Assembly: GCA_016707605.1 (NCBI GenBank)
Contig: JADJHJ010000009.1
Span: 252,584 to 316,583, forward strand
Length of the DNA: 64,000 nucleotides
Direction: 5' to 3'
Source: Candidatus Promineofilum glycogenicum
GTDB lineage: Bacteria > Chloroflexota > Anaerolineae > Promineifilales > Promineifilaceae
Both the position numbers and the translations under genes were made by a program. Of this stretch, positions 27,331-34,374 are shown in pieces. Positions within the stretch are counted from its first letter, which is position 1. The number at the start of each line of letters is the position of its first letter. Under the pieces are notes generated by a model. It had not been told where the DNA came from, made no database searches, and was given only the letters and a program-made list of their open reading frames with translations.

Positions 27331-28512
27331 ATGGACTACGAATTGACAGCCGAACAGCGCGAACTGCGCGAGGTCGTCCACGGCTTTGTGGCCCGCGAGC
27401 TTCGGCCGCAGGCCCGCCACACCGACGAGACGGGCGAATTCAACTGGCCGGCGGTGCGCAAGATGGGGCCGCTGGGGTTGCTGGGGCTGGAAGTGCCGGA
27501 AGAGTACGGCGGCGCGGCCCTCGACGCCGTCAGCGTGGCCATCGTCATCGAGGAGTTGGGCTGGGGCTGCGGCTCCACCGCCCTGGCCATCGCCGCCCAC
27601 AACGGCCTGGGCCTTGGCCCCATCGTGGCTTATGGCACCGAGGCGCAGAAGCGCGAGTGGCTGCCGCGGCTGACCAGCGGCCAGGGCCGGCTGGCCTGCC
27701 TCAGCCTGACCGAGCCGGGGGCGGGGTCGGACCTGAAGGGCGGCGTACGCACCAAGGCCACGCCCGAAGGCGACTCGTGGATCATCGACGGCAGCAAGAT
27801 GTGGATGACCAACGCCTCCATCTCCGATCTGATGGTCGTCCTTTGCCGCACCGGCAACAGTGGCAACGGTGCGCTGAGCCACGTCCTCGTCCCGTCGGAC
27901 ACGCCCGGCATCACCATCGGCCCGCCGGAGAAGAAGATGGGGCTGCACGGCTCGCCGACCCACGCCGTAACCTTCGACGAGGTGCGCGTGCCGCGCGAGA
28001 ACCTGCTGGGCGCGGAGGGGCGCGGGCTGGCGCAGACATTGGCCACGCTCGACAGCGGCCGGGTGGGCATCGGTGCGCTGGCCCTCGGTTTGGCCCAGGC
28101 GGCGTTCGAGGAGGCGCTGAAGTACGCCCAGGAGCGCCACGCCTTCGGCGAGCCAATCGCCAACTTCCAGGCTATCCAGTGGATGCTGGCCGACGCGGCG
28201 ACGGAGATCGAGGCGGCGCGGCTGATGGTGCACAAGGCGGCGTGGCTGAAGGGGCTGGGGCGACCGTATAGCCAGATGGCCTCAATGGCCAAGCTGTTCG
28301 CCACCGAAGTCAGCGAGCGCGTCTGCCGCAATGCCATCCAGATTCACGGTGGCTACGGCTACAGCAGCGAGTTCGAGGTCGAGCGCCTGTACCGCGACAC
28401 GCGCCTGATGACCATCGGCGAGGGGACGAGCGAGATACAACGGCTGGTCATTGCCCGGCACCTGCTCCAGGGGGCCAGGTTCCAGGGGTTCAGGGAAGAG
28501 CGCTCTTCCTAA
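27331..28512 (+). CDS. acyl-CoA dehydrogenase
   Basis: FAD enzyme that introduces the alpha-beta double bond in acyl-CoA, feeding electrons to ETF. Residues 1-120 form the N-terminal helical domain (DYELTAEQRELREVVHGFVA), followed by the beta domain with CLSLTEPGAGSDLKG and KMWMTNASISDLMVV, and the C-terminal helical domain with QIHGGYGYSSEFEVERLYRD, a FAD-binding and catalytic region. The length of 393 residues is normal, but the last ~14 residues (GARFQGFREERSS) are encoded by the mosaic palindrome at 28470-28538. GAGGACATAAGAGGGGG precedes the ATG. No ETF genes are nearby. Confidence 0.93.
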   Translation: MDYELTAEQRELREVVHGFVARELRPQARHTDETGEFNWPAVRKMGPLGLLGLEVPEEYGGAALDAVSVAIVIEELGWGCGSTALAIAAHNGLGLGPIVAYGTEAQKREWLPRLTSGQGRLACLSLTEPGAGSDLKGGVRTKATPEGDSWIIDGSKMWMTNASISDLMVVLCRTGNSGNGALSHVLVPSDTPGITIGPPEKKMGLHGSPTHAVTFDEVRVPRENLLGAEGRGLAQTLATLDSGRVGIGALALGLAQAAFEEALKYAQERHAFGEPIANFQAIQWMLADAATEIEAARLMVHKAAWLKGLGRPYSQMASMAKLFATEVSERVCRNAIQIHGGYGYSSEFEVERLYRDTRLMTIGEGTSEIQRLVIARHLLQGARFQGFREERSS

Positions 28513-28538
28513 TCCCTAATCCCTAACCCCTAATCCCT
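28470..28538. repeat. mosaic palindrome with GGAAGAGCGCTCTTCC core
   Basis: The centre GGAAGAGCGCTCTTCC (28494-28509) is a perfect palindrome. The left flank is of the CCAGGTTCCAGG family, as at 45764, and the right flank is of the CCCTAATCCC family, as at 53673. The flanks therefore do not pair with each other: the element looks like a recombinant of two repeat families sharing a core. It contains the stop of the acyl-CoA dehydrogenase gene. Confidence 0.75.
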
Positions 28539-28541
28539 TGT

Positions 28542-29999
28542 TCAGGGCATCGTGCGCGGGCGCGGGAACGGCGTCGGCAGGTTGTCGAGCTGTTCGGGGC
28601 GGAGCAGAGTCGGCGGGTTGGGGCGGAACAGTCCGGCGTCGATTTCGCCAATGCCCGGATCGTAGACGAAGTAGTGGCTGACAGCGTAGTCGGCCAGTGG
28701 GGCGATGAGGCGTTGGGCCTCATTGGCAATGCCGCCGAACTGTGGCCCCAGATACCAGATCGATGCCCCCTTGACCGTCGGGTAGGCGGCATAGAGCCAC
28801 GAAGCCCAGGCGATGTCCTCCAGAGCCTCGTCCGGCTCCGGCACACTGTCGTACTCCCAGCCCCACTCGGTTATGAGCACCGTCGGCCGCGGAATGCCGT
28901 ACTTATCGCAAACCTCGAACAAGGCCTGGAAGCGGCCCACTAAATAGGGATAGCCATTGCCGATGTACTCATTGATCAGGCTGTACTCGTGGATGGCCAC
29001 AGCGACTTCGTCGGGGTGCTCTCCGGCGTAGCGCAGGAACTCCAGCATCGCCGGATGCTCCCAGTCTTCCGGTTCCGGGACACCGGTTGACCAACTCAGC
29101 CCGGCGTAACGATAGCCCTCGGCCACGGCCAGTTTGGCCGTCGCCAGCGAGAAGCGTCCCAGGCGTTCGATTTGCAGGTTGCCGTCGTCGCCATAGCGGC
29201 CCGGCTCGTTGAGCGTCTCGAACCAGACGTACTTTTTGTCCAGTTCGCGGGGGATGCTGTCGCGGTTGAGTTGCCAGCTGACGGCCGCCGCCTCTTCGGG
29301 CGACAACGCTCGGTTGTAGAACGGTGCTTCATAGCGGGCGTCGGTCAGGCGAAAGACAAGAACGTGGGGCACGTTGCGCCCGGCGGCTTCGTTGGCCTGC
29401 ATGAGCTGCTGGGCCTCATAGATCGGCCCGGCGGCGTCGGCGCTCTTCAAAAAGAAGGGCACGCCGGCGTCATTGAGCTTGCGGAAGTAGTTGCCCAGGC
29501 CCTGAGCGTTGCCGCCGGGGCCGGTATGGAAGCCGATCTTGGTGAAGGCAATGTCTAACCCTTGCGTCTGGGCCGTGGTCCGCGCGGCGGCAAAGTCAAT
29601 GGGCGGCACAGCGGCAACGATGGTCGGCGGTGGCAGCGGCGGGCCTAGAACCGTGTCGGGCGCGGCGGTCGCCGTGGCCGTCGGCGTTGGGGTTTCTGTC
29701 GGCGTGGCGCTCGGCGTCGGCGTGACCGTCGGGTCGAGTGGGCTGCCCAGGGCGGACGGGATGTAGCCGGCCGGCGTGCCCACGAGCGCCCGCGGTGTGC
29801 CGGCCAGGATGAACTCCACCTCGCCCGCGGCGCTGACGGCGGCTGTGGGCAGCGGGGCAATAGCAGCTTCGACTAACTGGCAGGCCGTCAGCAGGGATAG
29901 CAGGCCAGCCGCGAAGGCGAGCGCGGCCAGGCCCAGAAGTCGGTTGGCCGACTGGACGCGGTGCTTAGAACGCGCGTGTGGCGTCGTGTTGGTGTTCAA
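28542..29999 (-). CDS. lipoprotein with glycoside-hydrolase-like TIM barrel
   Basis: A 485-residue secreted lipoprotein. A TTG at 29999 is the best start, because AAGGAG lies eight bases upstream; a longer frame from 30143 would overlap the divergent gene. Signal peptide and lipobox read LAALAFAAGLLSLLTAC with the lipidated cysteine at residue 40. A Thr/Pro-rich linker (PTPSATPTETPTPTATAT) leads to a clan GH-A-like barrel with the acid/base glutamate in ETLNEPG (E265) and the nucleophile in LITEWGWEY (E378). It may cleave beta-linked polysaccharide at the cell surface, but the family (GH5- or GH39-like) is uncertain. Confidence 0.75.
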   Translation of the reverse strand: MNTNTTPHARSKHRVQSANRLLGLAALAFAAGLLSLLTACQLVEAAIAPLPTAAVSAAGEVEFILAGTPRALVGTPAGYIPSALGSPLDPTVTPTPSATPTETPTPTATATAAPDTVLGPPLPPPTIVAAVPPIDFAAARTTAQTQGLDIAFTKIGFHTGPGGNAQGLGNYFRKLNDAGVPFFLKSADAAGPIYEAQQLMQANEAAGRNVPHVLVFRLTDARYEAPFYNRALSPEEAAAVSWQLNRDSIPRELDKKYVWFETLNEPGRYGDDGNLQIERLGRFSLATAKLAVAEGYRYAGLSWSTGVPEPEDWEHPAMLEFLRYAGEHPDEVAVAIHEYSLINEYIGNGYPYLVGRFQALFEVCDKYGIPRPTVLITEWGWEYDSVPEPDEALEDIAWASWLYAAYPTVKGASIWYLGPQFGGIANEAQRLIAPLADYAVSHYFVYDPGIGEIDAGLFRPNPPTLLRPEQLDNLPTPFPRPRTMP

Positions 30000-30163
30000 C
30001 GGTCTTTCTCCTTGCCGGTATCGCGCAACTGGATCTTTACTATACTCGATCTGGCGGCCCGATTGGAAGCGGCCGATGTAAAAATCTGGTGAATAGTGGG
30101 GCGTAGGGCCTGGCTGTCTGCGGTCGTGGGCGCGGGTTGCCAACCCGCGTTACAATCAGCGCT

Positions 30164-31596
30164 GTGAACGACACGAAGCGGGTGATGTTGCTGACGACGG
30201 TGCGCTCCTACCGGCTGGAGGCGTTCCGCGCCGCGGCCGAGCGGCTGGGTGTGGTCGTCGTCACCGGCCTCGACTTGCCGCCGGAGCTGGCCGATAGTTG
30301 GCCGGGGGCGCTGCCGCTGCCCTTTGCCGCGCCGGCGGTGGCCGCGGCGCGCATTGCCGATTATGCCATTGCGCAACCGCTGGCGGCCGTTCTGTCCGTG
30401 GATGACAGCGGCAGTCTGATCGCCGCCGCGGCCAGCGACGCGCTGGGCCTGGCGCACAACGACCCCGTTGCTGCCGCCGCGGCCCGCGACAAATACCGGA
30501 TGCGCTGCCTGTTGCGCGACGGCGGCGCGCCGGTGCCCTGGTTCCGCCGCTTCACCACCGCCGATGACCCGGCCAGCGTCGCCGGGCAGGCCCCCTATCC
30601 CTGTGTCGTCAAGCCGCTCAACCTCAACGGCAGCCGTGGGGTGATGCGCGCCGATTCGCCGGAGGAGTTGATTGCGGCCATCGCGCGGCTGACGCGGCTG
30701 ATCGCGTCCGGCAGCCAAGCGCCCTCTCCCCAGCCCTCTCCCGGAGGGCGAGGGGTCAAGACCCTCTCCCGGGGGGCGAGGGGGCTGGTTCCCTCCCCCT
30801 ATGGGGGAGGGTTAGGGAGAGGGTCTTCCTCGTGCAAGGGGGCGCAGACCCGCTCCCAAGGGGAGAGGGAGCGCAGGCCCTCTCGCCTGCCCCCCCGCCA
30901 CCCCCCTCCCCCGCGCCCGCTCCGTATCTCGTGGAAGCATTTATTCCCGGCATCGAAGTGGCGCTGGAAGGGCTGCTGGACGACGGCCAACTGCATGTGC
31001 TGGCCCTGTTCGACAAGCCTGACCCGCTGGATGGGCCGTTTTTCGAGGAGACGATCTACGTCACACCGTCGCGGCTGCCGGCCGAGACGCAGGCGGCCAT
31101 CGCGCGCGCCACGGCCGACGCCGCGCGCGCCCTCGGGCTGCGCGCCGGCCCCGTTCACGCCGAGTTGCGCGTCAACGACGCCGGAGCGTGGATCGTCGAG
31201 GTGGCCGGGCGCTCCATCGGCGGGCTATGCTCGCAAGTGTTGCGCTTTGGCGTAGACGCTTCGCTGGAGGAGCTTATCTTGCGCCAGGCGGTCGGTCTGC
31301 CTCTGGGCGACGTGGAGCGGCGCGACCGGGCGGCGGGGGTGATGATGATCCCCATCCCGGCGGCGGGGCTGTTGCGCAAGGTGGAGGGCGTCGAGGCGGC
31401 GGCGGCCGTGCCCCTGGTCACCGGCGTAGAGATCACCGCCCCACTGCACTACCCGCTGACGCCGCTGCCCGAAGGGGACAGCTACCTCGGCTTCATCTTC
31501 GCCCGCGGCGACACGCCGGGCGCGGTTGAAGAGGCCCTGCGCGTGGCGCACGGGGAGATGCAGTTCACGATTGATCCTCTGTTGCCCATCCTCTAA
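30164..31596 (+). CDS. ATP-grasp ligase, interrupted by a repeat (broken frame)
   Basis: An ATP-grasp carboxylate-amine ligase of the PurK/carnosine-synthase type in two frames. The N-terminal part (VMLLTTVRSYRLEAF, CVVKPLNLNGSRGVMRAD) runs from a GTG at 30164. The C-terminal part (YLVEAFIPGIEVALEGLL, AELRVNDAGAWIVEVAGRSIGG) ends at 31596. Between them, ~30720-30915, is a block of GGGAGAGGG-type repeat that changes the frame. The ATP-binding lysine and the metal-binding end are both present, so the enzyme was functional before the insertion or has an odd linker. TACAAT is seven bases before the GTG. Product unknown, possibly a dipeptide or modified amino acid. Confidence 0.72.
30720..30915. 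repeat. GGGAGAGGG repeat block inside the ATP-grasp gene
   Basis: About 195 bases of CCCTCTCCC / GGGAGAGGG units, including inverted copies, closely related to the 40-bp tandem units at 24397-24515. It separates the two conserved halves of an ATP-grasp enzyme and puts them in different frames. Its edges are approximate. Confidence 0.75.
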
Positions 31597-31600
31597 GCGC

Positions 31601-32854
31601 ATGAGCCGCGCCACGTCTTTTCTTCTCGCTCCCTTGGCCCCTGCGGCGCGCCGCCGCCACTATTGGTTGACCGTCGCCGCGTTCACCATCATCGCCGTAC
31701 CGCTCCTATGGTCCTATGCCGGCTCGGCGGCAACGCTGTGGATGTACATCTTTCATCCATCCGACATCGCCACCTGGGATCAGTTGGTCGCCTACGTCGC
31801 CAACCTGCGCGTGCCTATCCCCATCCTGCTCTCGCTGGCCGAGATCGCCGAGTATCGGATGACGGGCGAGTTGACCGTGATGACCCGCGTCCTCTACCCA
31901 GTGGCCATCTATCTGGGCTTTGCCCTGGCGTTATGGCCGGCGTCGGCGGCGCGGCTGAGGCTGGCGGTCGCCTTCGTGTTGGCCGTGGTCTATTTGTGGG
32001 GTTTGCGCATCGTCCACTTTGCCAATCCCCAGACGTATGATGTCATCTTCCCGCCTTTGGTGTTGGCCTACGTTGTCCTGTTGGAACAGGCTGCGCGCGC
32101 CGACCGCGTAGCGCGCTCAGGCACGCTGTCAGCGTTGGGGGCGGGGCTGGCGTTGACGCTGGCCGAGTTGTCGCGGCCTTTCTTTATCTACCTTTTGCCG
32201 TTTCTGGTGGTGGCCGGTTGTTTGGCGTTGCGCAGACATAGGCGGCGCGTTGCCACGTTCCTCCTGCCGCTGGTCTTGCTGTCGGGCGGCTGGCATCTTC
32301 ATATCGCTCGCACGCAAGGGCAGTTGACCTGGACCAACCATAGCGGCTATAACCTGGCGCGCAACTGGTCGATGATCGAGATGCCGCCGTTGGTCGATGA
32401 GATCGGCTCCGCGCCGCTGGCCCCCGACCGCTGGCTCAACCTGAACACGCCCGAACACGCCGAAAATAGTCGTCGCATCAGCGCGGCTATTGTGGCCTAC
32501 ATCCGCGCGCATCCGGGCCAGGCGGCTGGACACGCGTTGGCTAAACTGCGGGAGTTTCTGGCCATCCCAACCGGCTACTACCGCTGGCAACCCGACCACC
32601 CGGGGCTGCGCCTCTACCGCTGGGCGGCGTGGGTCGGGCTGGTCTGGCTAGGGGCGCAGTTGGTAGCGGCCGGCGTGGCTCTCGGGCGGCGGCAAGGCTG
32701 GACGATTGTGGCCGCCGAGAGCCAACTGATCGCCATCACCGCGGCGATGGTACTGGTGCTGGCGCTGGGCGAGGCGGGCGAAGAGGCGCGCCTCACCGTT
32801 ACTCTGCTGCCGTTGCTGGCGGCGCTGCCCGTCTTTGGCCGCCCCTGGAGTTGA
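31601..32854 (+). CDS. multi-pass membrane protein, possible GT-C-type glycosyltransferase
   Basis: A 417-residue protein with about nine to ten membrane helices (for instance WLTVAAFTIIAVPLLWSY, LYPVAIYLGFALAL, VIFPPLVLAYVVLLEQ and LLPLLAALPVFG). A short loop after the first helix holds charged residues, and a ~110-residue soluble part (HLHIARTQGQLTWTNHSGYN to REFLAIPTGYY) lies before the last helices. This layout resembles GT-C or PMT-like glycosyltransferases, though no DxD or other decisive motif is clear. It begins four bases after the ATP-grasp stop, suggesting co-transcription. Confidence 0.6.
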   Translation: MSRATSFLLAPLAPAARRRHYWLTVAAFTIIAVPLLWSYAGSAATLWMYIFHPSDIATWDQLVAYVANLRVPIPILLSLAEIAEYRMTGELTVMTRVLYPVAIYLGFALALWPASAARLRLAVAFVLAVVYLWGLRIVHFANPQTYDVIFPPLVLAYVVLLEQAARADRVARSGTLSALGAGLALTLAELSRPFFIYLLPFLVVAGCLALRRHRRRVATFLLPLVLLSGGWHLHIARTQGQLTWTNHSGYNLARNWSMIEMPPLVDEIGSAPLAPDRWLNLNTPEHAENSRRISAAIVAYIRAHPGQAAGHALAKLREFLAIPTGYYRWQPDHPGLRLYRWAAWVGLVWLGAQLVAAGVALGRRQGWTIVAAESQLIAITAAMVLVLALGEAGEEARLTVTLLPLLAALPVFGRPWS

Positions 32855-32958
32855 TAGTTAGCAGTTGACAGTTGTCAGTTGTCAGTCAGATACCGCGACG
32901 AGACTAACCACCAATGACGACTATGAACTGAGAACTAACAACTGCTAACTGCCAACTA
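32852..32958. repeat. imperfect inverted repeat, AGTTGACAGTTGTCAGTT family
   Basis: The left arm GATAGTTAGCAGTTGACAGT (32853-) and the right arm ending AACTGCTAACTGCCAACTATC pair imperfectly over ~100 bases with a ~40-base non-pairing centre. It lies between the convergent ends of the membrane-protein gene and sucB and overlaps the ends of both. It may serve as a bidirectional terminator. Confidence 0.65.
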
Positions 32959-34290
32959 TCCCTCCAACAACAACGCCTCCGGTTCCTCCACCAACTGCTT
33001 CACCCGCACCAGGAATTGCACTGCCTCGCGGCCGTCCACAATGCGGTGGTCATAGCTGAGGGCGACGTACATCATTGGCCGGATGACGATCTGCCCGTCG
33101 CGCACGACCGGCCGATCCTGAATGTTATGCAGCCCCAGGATGCCCACTTGCGGCGGGTTGAGGATGGGCGTACTGAGCATGGAGCCGAAGACGCCGCCGT
33201 TGGTGATAGTAAACGTGCCGCCGCGCAACTCCTCCAGCGTGAAGCTGTTGTCCTTGGCTTTGGCCCCGAAGTCGCGCACCTGGCGCTCGATGGCGGCGAA
33301 CGACAGGCGGTCGGCGTCGCGGATGACGGGCACGACCAGCCCCTCCTCCGCGCCGACGGCGATGCCGATGTCGTAGTACCCCTTCAGCACGATCTCGTCG
33401 CCCTGAATCTCGGCGTTGAGGCGCGGGAAGGCCCGCAGCGCACCGATGGCGGCCTTGACAAAGAAGGAGGTCAGACCGAGTTTGACGCCGTTGGCGGCCG
33501 TGAACGCCTCTTGCCGCCGCCGCCGCAGGTCCATCACCGCGCTCATGTCCACCTCGTTGAACGTCGTCAGCATGGCCGCCGTGTGCTGCGCTTCGACCAG
33601 GCGTTGGGCGATGGTGCGGCGGCGGCGGGACATGCGTTGGCGCTCTTCCGGGCGGGTGGATGGGAGGGCAGGGGCGCGGGGGGGCAGGGGAGCAGGGGGG
33701 ATGGCACCGGCCCCCTCGCCCTGTGGGAGAGGGCTGGGGAGAGGGTCTGTACTCCCTCGCCCTCCGGGAGAGAGTGCGGAGTCCGCATCCTCAGATGCGG
33801 ACGGTTGGGCCACACGGGCGGCTACGTCCTGCTTGGTCACCCGGCCGCCCGCGCCGCTGCCGGCCACGTTGGCCAGGTCAATCCCCTCGGCTTCGGCCAT
33901 GCGGCGGGCAAGGGGGGTGGCGAGTGGCGAGGGGCGGGTGGCGGGTGTGGAGCCGGCATCTTCGGGCGCGGTCGGCGGCCGGCTATTAGCCGGCGCTACG
34001 GAGGCATTACTCCCCTGCTCCCCTGCGCCCCTGCTCCCCTGCACCTCCGTCCCGTCGCCATCGATGAGGCCGAGCACGTCGCCTATGCGCACGTCGCTGC
34101 CGGCGGGGTGGAGGATGCGCGTCAACACGCCGGCGGCCGTGGCCCCGACCTCAACGTCAACCTTGTCGGTTTCCAGTTCCACGACGACGTCGCCGACCTT
34201 GACCGCCTGCCCTTCGGCCACGCGCCACTCGCCCACGGTCGCCTCGACCACCGATTCGCCCAACTCAGGAACCACGATCTCCGTGCTCAT
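32956..34290 (-). CDS. sucB: dihydrolipoamide succinyltransferase, E2 of 2-oxoglutarate dehydrogenase
   Basis: E2 component that transfers the succinyl group to CoA in the TCA cycle. The lipoyl domain (residues 1-80) carries the lipoylated lysine in ETDKVDVEVG. The E3/E1-binding domain follows (TPLARRMAEAEGIDLANVAG, GGRVTKQDVAARV) and then the catalytic domain with RRRRTIAQRLVEAQHTAAML and the active histidine in LSYDHRIVDGREA. The linker between the binding and catalytic domains is encoded by intergenic-type repeats (33667-33802) and reads as Pro/Gly-rich sequence. It is followed upstream by sucA after a 24-bp hairpin, on the same strand. AAAGGA precedes the ATG. Confidence 0.95.
   Translation of the reverse strand: MSTEIVVPELGESVVEATVGEWRVAEGQAVKVGDVVVELETDKVDVEVGATAAGVLTRILHPAGSDVRIGDVLGLIDGDGTEVQGSRGAGEQGSNASVAPANSRPPTAPEDAGSTPATRPSPLATPLARRMAEAEGIDLANVAGSGAGGRVTKQDVAARVAQPSASEDADSALSPGGRGSTDPLPSPLPQGEGAGAIPPAPLPPRAPALPSTRPEERQRMSRRRRTIAQRLVEAQHTAAMLTTFNEVDMSAVMDLRRRRQEAFTAANGVKLGLTSFFVKAAIGALRAFPRLNAEIQGDEIVLKGYYDIGIAVGAEEGLVVPVIRDADRLSFAAIERQVRDFGAKAKDNSFTLEELRGGTFTITNGGVFGSMLSTPILNPPQVGILGLHNIQDRPVVRDGQIVIRPMMYVALSYDHRIVDGREAVQFLVRVKQLVEEPEALLLEG
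33667..33802. repeat. intergenic-type repeats embedded in the sucB linker
   Basis: Within sucB the bases match three intergenic families: GGCAGGGGAGCAGGGG (as at 55573), CTCGCCCTGTGGGAGAGGGC (as at 24397) and GAGTCCGCATCCTCAGATGC (as at 51299). The frame is kept open and codes for a Pro/Gly/Ser linker (SPGGRGSTDPLPSPLPQ). Nearby linker codons at 34008-34050 (CTCCCCTGC units) are of the same kind. Confidence 0.75.
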
Positions 34291-34307
34291 TGGCTCATTC
34301 CTTTCTT

Positions 34308-34372
34308 AAGAAACCACAGATTACGCAGATTACACAGATTTCAGAGAGAATCTGCGTAATCTGTGGTTTCTT
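34308..34372. terminator. 24-bp hairpin between sucA and sucB, CACAGATT family
   Basis: Arms 34308-34331 and 34349-34372 are exact reverse complements with a 17-base loop. It is a shorter copy of the family at 11554 and 62220. Because both flanking genes are on the minus strand, it may lower or process the sucB transcript relative to sucA. Confidence 0.78.
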
Positions 34373-34374
34373 TC

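Noticed and set aside
27069..28271. A 400-residue protein in another frame over the acyl-CoA dehydrogenase gene
   Set aside because: It reads through the repeat array and then antisense-like codons of a well conserved enzyme; it shows no domain.
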